Assembly (NCBI RefSeq): GCF_000374585.1
Contig: NZ_KB894656.1
Span: 1-64,000 of the forward strand
Reading direction: 5' to 3'
Source: Phocaeicola barnesiae DSM 18169 = JCM 13652
Lineage (GTDB): Bacteria > Bacteroidota > Bacteroidia > Bacteroidales > Bacteroidaceae
DNA length: 64,000 bases
The notes under the pieces are model-generated. The model was not told where the DNA came from, made no database searches, and worked only from the letters and a program-made list of their open reading frames with translations. Position 1 is the first letter of the stretch. Every line of letters starts with the position of its first letter. This document shows, one piece after another, positions 1 to 8,035 of this stretch. The translations under genes were made by a program, and so were the position numbers.

Positions 1-255
1 CAGTACAATATACTCAGTTATGTCAAACGCAATGAGTCATACGAAACTATCGGAGGACTCTTTGCTGAAATTTCAAAGAACTCTGTTGAACTTTCAGTAG
101 CCGAAAAAATTTGGCTGCTGATCGTAGAAGTTATAAACGTCATTGCCGAGGTACTTAACTGTGATGCAATGGTTCTGACAGAACAAGTAATATCAAACGA
201 TAAACAAATCAAAGCAGTAAAGCAGGCTTTCGACAGGCTGACACCAGCCGCCTGA
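1..255 (+). CDS. 3' end of an unrecognised gene
   Basis: An open frame runs in from the left edge and stops at TGA, giving the last 84 residues of a protein that begins outside the window. The visible part has a hydrophobic stretch rich in Ile, Val and Leu (WLLIVEVINVIAEVL) followed by a charged tail ending LTPAA. I do not recognise the family. It lies outside the attR core, so it belongs to the flanking DNA, either chromosome or an older neighbouring element. Its reading direction agrees with the ORF6N gene downstream, but a 300-base gap separates them. Confidence 0.5.
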   Translation, partial: QYNILSYVKRNESYETIGGLFAEISKNSVELSVAEKIWLLIVEVINVIAEVLNCDAMVLTEQVISNDKQIKAVKQAFDRLTPAA

Positions 256-564
256 GGAGCTACACTTTACTTGCGAAACTTAAGAAAGATAAGTCTTAAT
301 ATGGTACACACAAACTCTCGCTTTTGTTTTCGCACAGGAATATATTTAGGAATTATTCAACATGAGGTATAGATTCACCGAATCAGAAACATACATCCTC
401 CCAGCAACGGACATACATTCCATTCACGTCAAACATACATTCCCGATACGAAGAACATGATTCCCCTGAGAAAACAAATCCAAACGCAGTTTCACCTCGT
501 CAAATCCGAACAAAAAACAATTGTTTTCCGGCATTTATGCAGATAACTGCGTTTATCTGAATAA
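256..564. other. Intergenic region with two palindromes upstream of the ORF6N gene
   Basis: No gene is visible. Two symmetric sequences lie near its right edge: a perfect 14-bp palindrome AAAACAATTGTTTT (514-527) and an inverted repeat CAGATAA/TTATCTG (540-546 and 553-559) immediately in front of the next start codon. They could be operators for the DNA-binding protein encoded downstream, which is inference. A short phrase, acatacattc, also occurs twice near 411 and 437. Confidence 0.35.
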
Positions 565-1155
565 ATGTTCAACCGAATCGACATGGAAAAAATTACACAG
601 ACAATCAGTACCCTGGAAGTCGAAGCACGGGTTATCGAGCTTCGGGGAACAAAGGTCATCCTTGACAGAGATGTTGCCGAACTTTATGAAGTAGAGACAA
701 AGCGCATAAACGAAGCCGTCAGAAACAATCCGGAGAAATTCCCTGAAAGATATTGTTTTCACCTGCAAGTATCTGAGAAACAGTATGTGGTCGAAAATTT
801 CGACCGGATGAAAAACTTGAAGAAATCAACTGTCGAACCCAGAGCCTTTACAGAAGGAGGACTTTACATGCTAGCTACCATTTTAAAAAGTCCACGGGCA
901 ACACAAACGACAATTGCCATCATCGATGCATTTACCCAACTACGCGAACTGACCCGAAACATCGGAGCCATACACAATGAACCGGACAGCAACAAGCAAA
1001 AAGGGCTTATCCAACGCACAGGAGAGCTATTATCCGATTTACTGACAGATGACGCAGAAGTAACAGAGACAGAGTCTTTCATAGAACTGAACCTGATGGC
1101 AATCAAATTCAAGCATACGGTCAAGCACACAAAGAAGAACAAACCGGAACAATAA
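565..1155 (+). CDS. ORF6N domain-containing DNA-binding protein
   Basis: A 196-residue protein whose first 110 residues match the ORF6N domain pattern: an ELRGTKVILDRDVAELYEV core, a KRINEAVRNNP helix, and a FPERYCF/AFTEGGLYMLATIL segment. ORF6N proteins are small putative DNA-binding or regulatory proteins common in phages and mobile elements. The C-terminal 80 residues are charged and end in a Lys-rich tail. Translation could also start at the in-frame ATG at 583 (MEKITQ), which would be a more typical N terminus; no clear ribosome site decides it. The gene lies outside the conjugative element, 77 bases before attR, so the flank may itself be an older mobile region. Confidence 0.8.
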   Translation: MFNRIDMEKITQTISTLEVEARVIELRGTKVILDRDVAELYEVETKRINEAVRNNPEKFPERYCFHLQVSEKQYVVENFDRMKNLKKSTVEPRAFTEGGLYMLATILKSPRATQTTIAIIDAFTQLRELTRNIGAIHNEPDSNKQKGLIQRTGELLSDLLTDDAEVTETESFIELNLMAIKFKHTVKHTKKNKPEQ

Positions 1156-1231
1156 CCGGACAAAACCGGTAAGTATCCCATCACGTCCTTAATTTTTAAC
1201 TTCTTCCAAGAACAATGTATCACAAAAAGCC

Positions 1232-1241
1232 GTAACTTTGC
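1232..1241 (+). repeat. attR core of the conjugative element (GTAACTTTGC)
   Basis: The 10-mer GTAACTTTGC is identical to the sequence at 53616-53625 beside the integrase. It fits the GTANNTTTGC core known for CTnDOT-family attachment sites. Bases to the left are flank and bases to the right are element. The core also contains TAACTTTG, a perfect Bacteroidetes -7 promoter box. Confidence 0.85.
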
Positions 1242-2256
1242 ATCAAGAAGTTACGAAAAGAGTGTAATTTATTGGAAATGAGCGTAGGTTAATTGCTCTT
1301 GATAGTAATAGGTTACGATTTAGTTAGTTATCTACTGCATTATCCTTCTGCGCGTTGCGTAACCTTCAAAGAACTCTTCGTATGCAAAAGTAGCTATTTA
1401 ATTCGAGATTTTGATATAAACTCCCGTTTTTTATCCCCTCATTCATAAGAATTTTCCGTAAAAGCGGTATTGTCCGTCGGCACACCATTGCCCAAAACGA
1501 GTTTGGAACAAACGTGTGCCGACTACCGCATAGCTGGAGAAAAGGGCATTGCCTCACGCCTAAACGATGTTTAGACAGATGAAGCAATGCCCCTTTCTTT
1601 TGCGCCTATGCCAAGAGGTGCTTTTACGGGTTTTCAAATGATTTTTCTTTTTTCGCTGTCTCTTTTGCCGGAAGCGGAAAGTGAATGCAGAGTGTGTCAG
1701 CCTGCCCCATGAATGAAACAGGCGCCCACACACAGCCGGACAAACCGGGAAGAATGATTGTTGCCACCCGGCTGAACAAGTTCCGTCGGATCGGAAACAA
1801 TCATACTTCCTTTGTTGTGGTTTGCCCTTTTCACGCTTCCGGTGATGTCTTTTTCCTTTTGGTGATTCTTTTTTTTACGGATTTTCCCCTGAAGTTTTTT
1901 TCTACACAATCTGCCTCTGTTTTCGTTTACCTCCATTTTGCGCCTTTCAGTAAGCCGCATCAGTCAGTCATTTTCGTTCTGGGCGCAAAGGTAATTCCGG
2001 GATTGGACGGGAAAGCAAGGTCAAGCCTCCTGTTTTCGGTAAAAATCTCCAGCCCTGCGGGTAGTATTTTGACCGAAAAACCTTGCATTCCCTAATCCCT
2101 ACCTTTTCAAGCACCCGAAACGAAAACGACCGATGCGACAGAAAGACGCATAAAAAAAATGTCGGATAAACGAGAGGCAGATAAGATAGTTTGAAACTCA
2201 ACTCCCTCAGCTCTTGAATCCGCATTAAAAACAAAAAAATCAAAAACAGCGAAGAT
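1242..2256. other. Gene-free, hairpin-rich element end next to attR
   Basis: About 1 kb without a convincing gene. It holds at least four inverted repeats. TCGGCACAC/GTGTGCCGA is at 1477-1485 and 1514-1522. A nested hairpin has outer arms GGGCATTGC/GCAATGCCC (1544-1552 and 1584-1592), an inner CTAAAC/GTTTAG, and is followed by a T-rich run. A 15-base pair of arms with one mismatch is at 1748-1762 and 1796-1810. A long imperfect hairpin spans 1999-2099. Close to attR are one GGTTACG (1311-1317) and one CGTAACC (1358-1364). Open frames across the region are not protein-like. Confidence 0.6.
1541..1598. terminator. Nested hairpin, possible terminator
   Basis: Outer arms AAAGGGCATTGC and GCAATGCCCCTTT enclose a second small stem CTAAAC/GTTTAG. 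The right arm is followed by TTTCTTTT on the plus strand. The fold resembles a terminator that could insulate the element end, but no gene reads directly into it. Confidence 0.4.
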
Positions 2257-2472
2257 ATGACGGCAACGGCAAATTTCAGACAAATGGCGCAACACATCGG
2301 GTTGGCGATATGCGGCTTGATGATGCGCACCGCCTTCGGGGTGTTCGGCATCCTTTGGGGCATCATCAGAGAGATTGTAAACGGAGTGTTCCGAGTGGCG
2401 ATAGGTGTAATCGTGGCTATCCTTTCCACCATTGCCTTCTTTGGCTTCATCCTTTGGTTATTCACCCTTTAA
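2257..2472 (+). CDS. Small hydrophobic membrane protein of the element's right-end cluster
   Basis: A 71-residue protein that is almost entirely hydrophobic after residue 12, with two probable membrane segments (about residues 14-40 and 45-70) separated by a short polar stretch, REIVNG. The start ATG follows a purine-rich AGCGAAGAT. It opens a run of closely spaced plus-strand genes that continues through the PcfK/PcfJ pair and points away from attR. I do not recognise a named family. The long hairpin at 1999-2099 lies in its upstream region and could sit in its leader. A role in mating-pair or envelope functions is only a guess from context. Confidence 0.65.
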   Translation: MTATANFRQMAQHIGLAICGLMMRTAFGVFGILWGIIREIVNGVFRVAIGVIVAILSTIAFFGFILWLFTL

Positions 2473-2483
2473 CCCTTACCGAC

Positions 2484-2705
2484 ATGGCAAAAAGAAACAG
2501 CAAGACGGCAGCGCAGCAGTGCAGATATTACGAGGTGGACAACATCTTCGTGTATATGGTGGAAACGTACATCAACGGCAATTTTGAAACTTTCCGAAGA
2601 TTGTACCACGAACTGAACAAGGACGCACGGAGGGATTTCATGGACTTCCTTCTCAGCGAGGTAGAGCCGACCTATTGGAGAGAGATACTGAAACAGATAA
2701 TCTAA
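2484..2705 (+). CDS. Small conserved element protein, function unknown
   Basis: A 73-residue soluble protein starting MAKRNSKTAAQQ. It is rich in aromatic and acidic residues (YYEVDNIFVYMVETY, DFMDFLLSEVEPTYW) and probably alpha-helical. The ATG at 2484 is chosen because the frame upstream is out of character and because it begins 11 bases after the preceding stop, with the next gene 13 bases further on. That spacing suggests one operon with the PcfK- and PcfJ-like genes. No motif gives away a function. Confidence 0.65.
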   Translation: MAKRNSKTAAQQCRYYEVDNIFVYMVETYINGNFETFRRLYHELNKDARRDFMDFLLSEVEPTYWREILKQII

Positions 2706-2718
2706 AAATGACAGCGAT

Positions 2719-3135
2719 ATGAAAGGAACAGACCATTTCAAGAGAACGATATATATGTACTTGGAACAGCGTGCGGAGGAAGATGCGCTATTTGCAAAGA
2801 AGTACCGCAACCCTGCCAAGAACATGGACGAGTGCGTGACCCACATTCTGAACTATGTGCAGAAAAGCGGTTGCAACGGTTTCACGGACGGAGAGATATT
2901 CGGGCAAGCCATCCACTACTATGAGGAAAACGAGATAGAGGTGGGCAAACCGATGGACTGCCAAGTGGTTGTGAACCACGTTGTGAAACTCACGGCAGAG
3001 GAAAAGGCGGAGGCACGTCAGAACGCTGTCCGCAAATACCAAGAGGAGGAACTCCGCAAGTTGCAGAACCGCCACAGACCGTCAGCGAGAAAAGAAAACC
3101 AACCCCAACCCTCATTATTTGATTTAGGCTTATGA
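2719..3135 (+). CDS. PcfK-like protein
   Basis: A 138-residue protein with the features of PcfK-like proteins of conjugative elements: an N-terminal YLEQRAEEDALFAKKY segment, KNMDECVTHILNYVQ, a middle GEIFGQAIHYYEE helix and a Lys/Glu-rich C-terminal coil ending in a short hydrophobic SLFDLGL tail. Its stop overlaps the start of the PcfJ-like gene (ATGA), so the two are translationally coupled. PcfK and PcfJ are named from plasmid pCF10; in Bacteroidales elements they are conserved but their biochemical role is not established. The terminal SLFDLGL resembles a clamp- or partner-binding tail, which is inference. Confidence 0.75.
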   Translation: MKGTDHFKRTIYMYLEQRAEEDALFAKKYRNPAKNMDECVTHILNYVQKSGCNGFTDGEIFGQAIHYYEENEIEVGKPMDCQVVVNHVVKLTAEEKAEARQNAVRKYQEEELRKLQNRHRPSARKENQPQPSLFDLGL

Positions 3136-4463
3136 AACCGAAGACCAAGATACAGAAAGAGGTGGCAAGACTTTCCGCCAACCTTCGCCCCATATCAGCG
3201 ACACAAATAGATTGGGCATACCGCCACTGCGTTGAGCATATCGGCTACCGCACCAAGAAAGGGAACATCACCTGTTCCGACTGCGGTCACGAGTGGCACA
3301 GCGACAGCGGACTATGCGACACCCTTGAAGGCTGCACCTGCCCCAAATGCCATGCCGAACTCAAAGTGCAGGACACACGCAGACGCATCTACAAGGAAAC
3401 GCAGAATTTCAGCGTGATAACCACCTGCAAAGGGTATCAGGTAATCCGCGTGGCGCAGGTCAGATGCGAGAGCAGGAAAGGCGAACCGATGCGTTTCTAC
3501 TGCCACGAGGTCGTGCAGCGTTGGATTTCACCCGACGGCAAGGTTACGGACATGGCGTTGCTCCGTGGCTTCCTTTTCTGCTATTGCGATGTGTGGGCAT
3601 TAGGCAGCGATATGGAGGTAAGACCGCACAACAGCCTATACGATGATGTGGTGGCAAGAAGCTGTGCATATCCAAAGATGAGGATATTGCCCCAACTCAG
3701 ACGTAACGGCTTCAAGGGCGATTTCCACGGCATCTCCCCCGTGCGTCTTTTCAAAGCCTTGCTTTCAGACCCAAGAATTGAAACCCTTATGAAAGGCGGT
3801 GAGATTGAGGTCATGAAACACTTTCTTTTCAATACCCGTACTGCCGATGAATGTTGGGCATCATATCTGATTGCCAAGCGTCACAAGTATCAGATAGACA
3901 ACCTCTCAATGTGGTGCGACTATCTGCGTATGCTCAAAAAACTCGGTCAAGACCTCCGTAACCCGAAGAACATCTGTCCCGAAGATTTCATGGCGGCACA
4001 CGACAACGCAACCCGAAAAATTGAAGCCATACACGAGAAGGAAAGAGCCGCAGAGCAACGCCGTTGGGAGATTGAAAGGCGTGAGCGTGAGCAACAGCGA
4101 CAACTCCAACGAAAGAAAGATGCGGAGGATTTCATCGCCAACAAATCCAAATTCTTCGGCTTGGTAATCACGGACGAGGAAATAATCGTCAAGGTGCTTG
4201 AAAGCATAGACGAGTATTACAACGAGGGCAAGACGCAGGGCATCTGCGTGTTTGGCAGTGGATACTACAAGAAAGCCGACACCCTCATACTATCGGCAAG
4301 GATTGGCGATGAGATTATTGAAACCGTAGAGGTGGACTTGCGAACCCTCGAAGTGGTGCAGTGCCACGGCAAGCACAACCAGGACACCGAATATCACGAG
4401 CGCATCATAGACCTTGTGAACAAGAACGCCAACCTTATCCGTGAGCGGATGAAAGCGGCATAG
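3132..4463 (+). CDS. PcfJ-like protein
   Basis: A 443-residue PcfJ-domain protein. Near residues 48-76 are paired cysteines (CSDCGHEW, CTCPKCHAEL) that look like a zinc-binding knuckle. After it comes the PcfJ-type region (CKGYQVIRVAQVRCESRKGEPMRF split over two strands). A strongly charged Glu/Arg/Gln coiled coil lies at about residues 300-335, followed by a C-terminal alpha/beta domain. The family occurs on conjugative plasmids and elements and may handle DNA, but its activity is unknown. It overlaps the PcfK-like gene by four bases. GC content resembles the tra genes, so it is backbone rather than recent cargo. Confidence 0.78.
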   Translation: MKPKTKIQKEVARLSANLRPISATQIDWAYRHCVEHIGYRTKKGNITCSDCGHEWHSDSGLCDTLEGCTCPKCHAELKVQDTRRRIYKETQNFSVITTCKGYQVIRVAQVRCESRKGEPMRFYCHEVVQRWISPDGKVTDMALLRGFLFCYCDVWALGSDMEVRPHNSLYDDVVARSCAYPKMRILPQLRRNGFKGDFHGISPVRLFKALLSDPRIETLMKGGEIEVMKHFLFNTRTADECWASYLIAKRHKYQIDNLSMWCDYLRMLKKLGQDLRNPKNICPEDFMAAHDNATRKIEAIHEKERAAEQRRWEIERREREQQRQLQRKKDAEDFIANKSKFFGLVITDEEIIVKVLESIDEYYNEGKTQGICVFGSGYYKKADTLILSARIGDEIIETVEVDLRTLEVVQCHGKHNQDTEYHERIIDLVNKNANLIRERMKAA

Positions 4464-4487
4464 CATAACCCCTAAAACAACATTGAT

Positions 4488-4745
4488 ATGGAAGTAAGAA
4501 TTGAAAGTATGATTTGTGTGTGGGATGATGCAATCCCCACGATGTTCCTTGAATTTGTGAACCTCCTCACTCTCACAACGAGTGAGGGGGAATTGAGAAA
4601 GAGCGTAAAGGAGTTTGCCGAGAAGCACGAACTTGACAAGTTTTTCCTTTACGGCTTCGGCTCACACCATTTCTACCTGCACCAACGCTACACAAGCAAC
4701 CCCGAAATGGTGATGAAGAACAGAGTTCTGTCAGTACATTTTTAA
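4488..4745 (+). CDS. Conserved small element protein, function unknown
   Basis: An 85-residue protein beginning MEVRIESMICVWDD, preceded by ACAACATTGAT and starting 24 bases after the PcfJ-like stop. It has a mixed alpha/beta look, with ELRKSVKEFAEKHELDKFF and a Phe/Tyr/His-rich stretch (LYGFGSHHFYLHQRY). I do not recognise the family. Position and codon use place it in the same operon as the PcfK/PcfJ genes and the DUF3873-like gene. Confidence 0.6.
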   Translation: MEVRIESMICVWDDAIPTMFLEFVNLLTLTTSEGELRKSVKEFAEKHELDKFFLYGFGSHHFYLHQRYTSNPEMVMKNRVLSVHF

Positions 4746-4764
4746 CCATCTAAAAAGCAACATT

Positions 4765-4998
4765 ATGACAACACGAATGACCATCAACGGAGTAAGCACC
4801 TGCGCGGAAGCAGGTACGGAGAAATACGAGCGTTTCCAATCGGGTATCGGAAGACGCAGGCGGACACTTGTGCAGTACGACTACCGCCACCCCATAGACA
4901 GAGAATTGTTCTCTTGTGTCAAACCCACGTTGGACGAGTGCCGAGCCGCACGGGACAAGTGGCTGAACGCAAAGAAGGGAAAGGAGGACAGACTATGA
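4765..4998 (+). CDS. DUF3873-like protein
   Basis: A 77-residue basic protein starting MTTRMTINGVSTCAEAGTEKYERF and continuing with GIGRRRRTLVQYDYRH and FSCVKPTLDECRAARDKWL. I recognise this pattern as the DUF3873 family carried by CTnDOT-type elements. No activity is known; the basic charge and small size would fit a nucleic-acid-associated protein, which is inference. Its stop overlaps the start of the following gene (ATGA), so they are probably co-translated. Confidence 0.7.
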   Translation: MTTRMTINGVSTCAEAGTEKYERFQSGIGRRRRTLVQYDYRHPIDRELFSCVKPTLDECRAARDKWLNAKKGKEDRL

Positions 4999-5240
4999 AC
5001 ACGACCTATCAAACGCTGATAGTCAAGTTCAGCGAACCTATCACGGCATTGGACGGTATCTTTGACGATACCGGAGCGTGGGGAACGGACACCCTCAAGG
5101 GGTGGATAGATGATTACGAAAGCACACGTTTCACCGCCACCGACAGCCATACGGCAGTCATCACGAGCGAGTACAATATGGAATGTGTGAAAGAGTGGCT
5201 ACAACGGCAGACCCCCATTTCCGAAATGCGAGAATTTTGA
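4995..5240 (+). CDS. Small element protein, function unknown
   Basis: An 81-residue acidic protein beginning MNTTYQTLIVKFSEPITALDGIF. The ATG at 4995 is preferred because it overlaps the upstream stop by four bases and because AAGGAGG lies just upstream, a rare clear ribosome site in this organism. The protein contains GWIDDYESTRFTATDSHTAVI and a C-terminal helix around CVKEWLQRQ. No family is recognised. It follows the DUF3873-like gene in the accessory operon. Confidence 0.6.
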   Translation: MNTTYQTLIVKFSEPITALDGIFDDTGAWGTDTLKGWIDDYESTRFTATDSHTAVITSEYNMECVKEWLQRQTPISEMREF

Positions 5241-5293
5241 ACGGGATGGCGGTGTCCGCACCGCCAATACTTAAAACCCTAAAAACAAAAGAT

Positions 5294-5602
5294 ATGATAG
5301 CCAAGACGATATTACAGCAGATAGGCGGAAAACGCTTCACCGCCATGACAGGTAGCCGTGATTTCATAGATATGGGCAACGGCTTACGGATGAGCCTTGC
5401 AAGGAACAAAACAAGTGCCAACCGCCTTGACATCATCTATGACGAAGGGGCAGACCTCTACAATATGCGCTTCTACCGCAGGACGTTCAGCAAAAAGACC
5501 TTTGAGTGCAAGACAAAGGACATTGCCGTACACGAGGGTATCTATTTTGATATGCTGGAGGAAATGTTCACGATGGTGACGGGACTTTACACACGCTTTT
5601 GA
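5294..5602 (+). CDS. Conserved CTn hypothetical protein
   Basis: A 102-residue protein starting MIAKTILQQIGGKRF, with TGSRDFIDMGNGLRM, NKTSANRLDIIYDEG and FYRRTFSKKTFECKTK. This composition is familiar from hypothetical proteins that accompany CTnDOT-like elements, but I cannot assign a function. It is the last gene of the plus-strand cluster. A G+C-rich hairpin directly after its stop probably ends the transcript. The frame extends further upstream, but the ATG at 5294 follows AAAACAAAAGAT and gives the expected N terminus. Confidence 0.65.
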   Translation: MIAKTILQQIGGKRFTAMTGSRDFIDMGNGLRMSLARNKTSANRLDIIYDEGADLYNMRFYRRTFSKKTFECKTKDIAVHEGIYFDMLEEMFTMVTGLYTRF

Positions 5603-5608
5603 GTGGCG

Positions 5609-5632
5609 GGGCGGCGAGAGCCGCCCTACTTT
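5609..5632 (+). terminator. Terminator after the accessory operon
   Basis: GGGCGGC, loop GAGA and GCCGCCC form a 7-bp all-GC stem six bases after the preceding stop codon. It is followed by TACTTTCTTT on the plus strand. Confidence 0.65.
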
Positions 5633-5704
5633 CTTTCAGTGAGCATGATGGCGGACAAAGAAAGTAGCAAAGAAACCTTTGTCCAATCTGCGATAACTAA
5701 AAAA

Positions 5705-5725
5705 TCCGCAAGTAAAACTTGCGGA
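5705..5725 (-). terminator. Minus-strand terminator hairpin
   Basis: A perfect 9-bp stem with a 3-base loop is followed on the minus strand by TTTTTT. It would terminate transcripts arriving from the ermF and intron side. Confidence 0.6.
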
Positions 5726-6063
5726 GGCTATATATTGGGTCGTTATTTTTTGGTGGAGGGGAATGATAATCTCGAACCGTTGAACTACACATTTCTGCTT
5801 CGTCTCCATTTCCCCCAACGATTTGATACGTTCAATCATTTTTGTTGTTGAAATCGTGGAGAAGTGAATAGACAGTATTACCCGACAGAGCAACTATGAC
5901 AACGTAACGCCTTTACAAAAAAGTCGGTACACGAAACCCATAGACTAATTGTCTTGACCTAAAAGAGATTGGAATTTTCAGGACTGCCTATCACTTAGAT
6001 AGAAGTCCAAGGTCTGCTGAAATACATAATTCAAAAATTGAAATTGCTTGACTGCAAATTTAG

Positions 6064-6129
6064 TAACTTTGCTTGACAAATTAACGAGAAAGAAGAGAAA
6101 ATGAAAACCGACCGCATAATCGAGTAGAC
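6064..6129 (+). pseudogene. Promoter and first codons of a truncated gene
   Basis: TAACTTTG at 6064-6071 is a perfect -7 box within GTAACTTTGC. AGAAAGAAGAGAAA then precedes ATGAAAACCGACCGC at 6101, encoding MKTDRII before the sequence runs into the intron. If the intron is removed, the frame closes within a few codons at the ermF-side hairpin. This looks like the start of a gene cut off by the insertion that brought ermF. The original gene cannot be identified from seven codons. Confidence 0.4.
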
Positions 6130-8032
6130 GGCTCCGCCAGTAACTGACGGAGTGCGCCTCTCACACCACCGAGCGTACGGGTCACGTACTCGGCGGTTCG
6201 CAAAGAGATGGGTTAAGTTGTAAATGTAATTCAGTTAAGGAAACATATCCTCTTTTCTTCAAGCGTTGTAAAGTAATGGTAGTGCCTAGAATAGGACTTT
6301 GTGCTATTGCCCAACCGCCTTTCCGTGTTCTGCTCCAAGCGTAGGCATGGTCTTGGTCTACACCTAATCGAATCAGGTTTTTCCTTTTCCTTTCGGGTTT
6401 TTTCCAATGATGCCAAATGCAATAGCGCAGTCGGTTGCGAAGCCAACCATCTAAATCTCGTAATTTGCCCAAAATACTCGTGCCTTGGAAATAGTTCAAC
6501 CATCCGCGTTGCACTTCTTTTATCTTGGCAATACGCTCTTCAAATGTGGCTGGTGTGGTTTTTCGGGTGATTGTTTTAAGTCGTTCTTTTAGTTTCTTCC
6601 ATGCTTTTTCCGATACAATAAGTTGGTATTGATTTTTACTTCCTTTCTCGTACGTAGGTACGAATCCGAAACCCAAAATTGTGAAGTGGATTGGTTTTCT
6701 GATACCACTCTTTTCTTCATTTATAGTTAATTTGAGTTTGTTTTTCAAAAACTTTTCAATTACCACTCTTGTTGCCTTGGCTTGATTGTGGCTTTTGCAA
6801 TAAATACTAAAATCATCCGCATAACGTACAAATTTGTGTCCTCTTCGAGTCATTTCCTTATCCAGTTGATGTAGTAAAATGTTCGACAATAATGGACTTA
6901 AAGGGCTTCCTTGCGGAACGCCTTTTCTTCTCTTTCGTAGCTTTCCGTTGATTTTAATAGGTGCTCTGAGCCATTTGCGTATGAGTTGCATGGTAGCTTT
7001 GCATTTCACTTTTTGATAGATTAAATTCAGTAATAAACAGTGGTCAACTTCATCAAAGAAGTTTTTCAGGTCAATATCCACAATGTGGTTTAATCCTGAA
7101 TGGATGTAATCCCGAGATTGTCCAACGGCTTGTCGGGCATTCTTGTGAGGTCTAAATCCATAGCTGTAATTACTAAATTCGGGCTCAAAAAGTGGTGCAA
7201 TAGTTTGTGCTAAGGCTTGTTGCAACACACGTTCTGTAGTGGTGGGAACACCCAATAATCGAGTTTTCCCATTTCCTTTCGGAATTTCAATACCTAAAAT
7301 GGGTTGTACTTGATAGTTGCCTTGTTTGATTGCTTCAATCAGTTGTAGTTTCTTTTCAGAAAACACCTTGCGGAGCTCTCTTATAGAAACACCATCAACA
7401 CCCGCACTACCTTTATTGGCAATCACGTGTTCCAATGCTCTTTGAAGATTAAACGGATGTACTACTCTTGTTATCATTTTAGTTGTTTTTAACCTGTTTT
7501 CGTTAAGTAGGGCTACTATGTGTTCCGTTACCTATTGAAAACCTCTTTACGTTCAGTCCTTCCTTGTTTGTGAGACCTATGCGGTATCTATTCGCACCTC
7601 GTTTGCCCTCAAGTACTATGACCTCTGCTGACTTCTTGGATTGATTAACTCGTAATCGCCAAGACCTCCCCTGGTAAATGCTTTTTCCTTCCGTCTATCG
7701 CCGGTACATCTACATAACAATAATCTGATTTAATAGCATGTTCAGAACACTGTTTTGGACTTCGTATTGCTGTGGATACTCATCCTTATTGTTATGCCTC
7801 TTATGTACTTTCTGTTCGTCGGTACAGACTTTTGCAGTTCTGCTTCCTTCAGTGCATACCTCACGATAAACCACCTTGCAGCTTGCTAACGATTCGGGGT
7901 TTCAATCCGCTCGTAAGGGACTTGCACCCTCTGGAAAAATAACACCCCGAAAACTTGGTTCGTAAAACTAAATTTGTATTTTTGAACTATTTGAAAAGCT
8001 TTCGGGGTGTGTCCTGCATATGCAGGGCACAC
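6130..8032 (-). mobile_element. Group II intron with reverse transcriptase ORF
   Basis: On the minus strand the element starts with a GTGTG boundary near 8032. It has a domain I-like region containing GAGGGTGCAAGTCCC and CAAGCTGCAAGG, then a reverse-transcriptase ORF. It ends with a domain V-like stem (ACCGCCGAGTACG pairing with CGTACGCTCGGTGGT) and a domain VI-like stem near 6130. Its 5' side abuts a long hairpin downstream of ermF. The short endonuclease-less ORF and insertion directly behind a hairpin fit class C introns, as inference. Ends are placed to within a few bases. Confidence 0.8.
6182..7477 (-). CDS. ltrA: Group II intron reverse transcriptase/maturase
   Basis: A 431-residue intron-encoded protein. 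The RT domain (about residues 10-290) shows the fingers motif IPKGNGKTRLLGVPT, YGFRPHKNARQA, DIDLKNFFDEVDH, the RKGVPQGSPLSPLLSN motif and the catalytic YADD at about residue 218. Residues 320-390 form the maturase/X domain (WLNYFQGT, LDGWLRNRLRYCIW). No HNH endonuclease follows, as in class C introns and relatives that use other primers for target-primed reverse transcription. It would splice its own intron RNA and copy it into new sites. The last codons overlap the 5' strand of the domain V stem. GC content is lower than in the flanking tra genes. Confidence 0.93.
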   Translation of the reverse strand: MITRVVHPFNLQRALEHVIANKGSAGVDGVSIRELRKVFSEKKLQLIEAIKQGNYQVQPILGIEIPKGNGKTRLLGVPTTTERVLQQALAQTIAPLFEPEFSNYSYGFRPHKNARQAVGQSRDYIHSGLNHIVDIDLKNFFDEVDHCLLLNLIYQKVKCKATMQLIRKWLRAPIKINGKLRKRRKGVPQGSPLSPLLSNILLHQLDKEMTRRGHKFVRYADDFSIYCKSHNQAKATRVVIEKFLKNKLKLTINEEKSGIRKPIHFTILGFGFVPTYEKGSKNQYQLIVSEKAWKKLKERLKTITRKTTPATFEERIAKIKEVQRGWLNYFQGTSILGKLRDLDGWLRNRLRYCIWHHWKKPERKRKNLIRLGVDQDHAYAWSRTRKGGWAIAQSPILGTTITLQRLKKRGYVSLTELHLQLNPSLCEPPST

Positions 8033-8035
8033 ACA

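Larger units (their letters stand above)
5603..6129. other. Gene-poor scar with a minus-strand terminator and a truncated gene start
   Basis: No complete gene is visible. A second hairpin, TCCGCAAGT/ACTTGCGGA (5705-5713 and 5717-5725), is followed by six T on the minus strand and so would stop transcription from the right. A phrase ending CTCCACCA on the minus strand resembles a tRNA 3' end but does not fold as one. At 6063-6072 lies GTAACTTTGC, and 29 bases on begins ATGAAAACCGACCGC, a start codon whose gene is cut off at the intron boundary. Confidence 0.5.

Noticed and set aside
5750..5790. Minus-strand phrase resembling a tRNA 3' end (GGTTCGAG and CTCCACCA)
   Set aside because: The bases flanking the would-be T loop do not pair into a T stem, and no cloverleaf can be built upstream.
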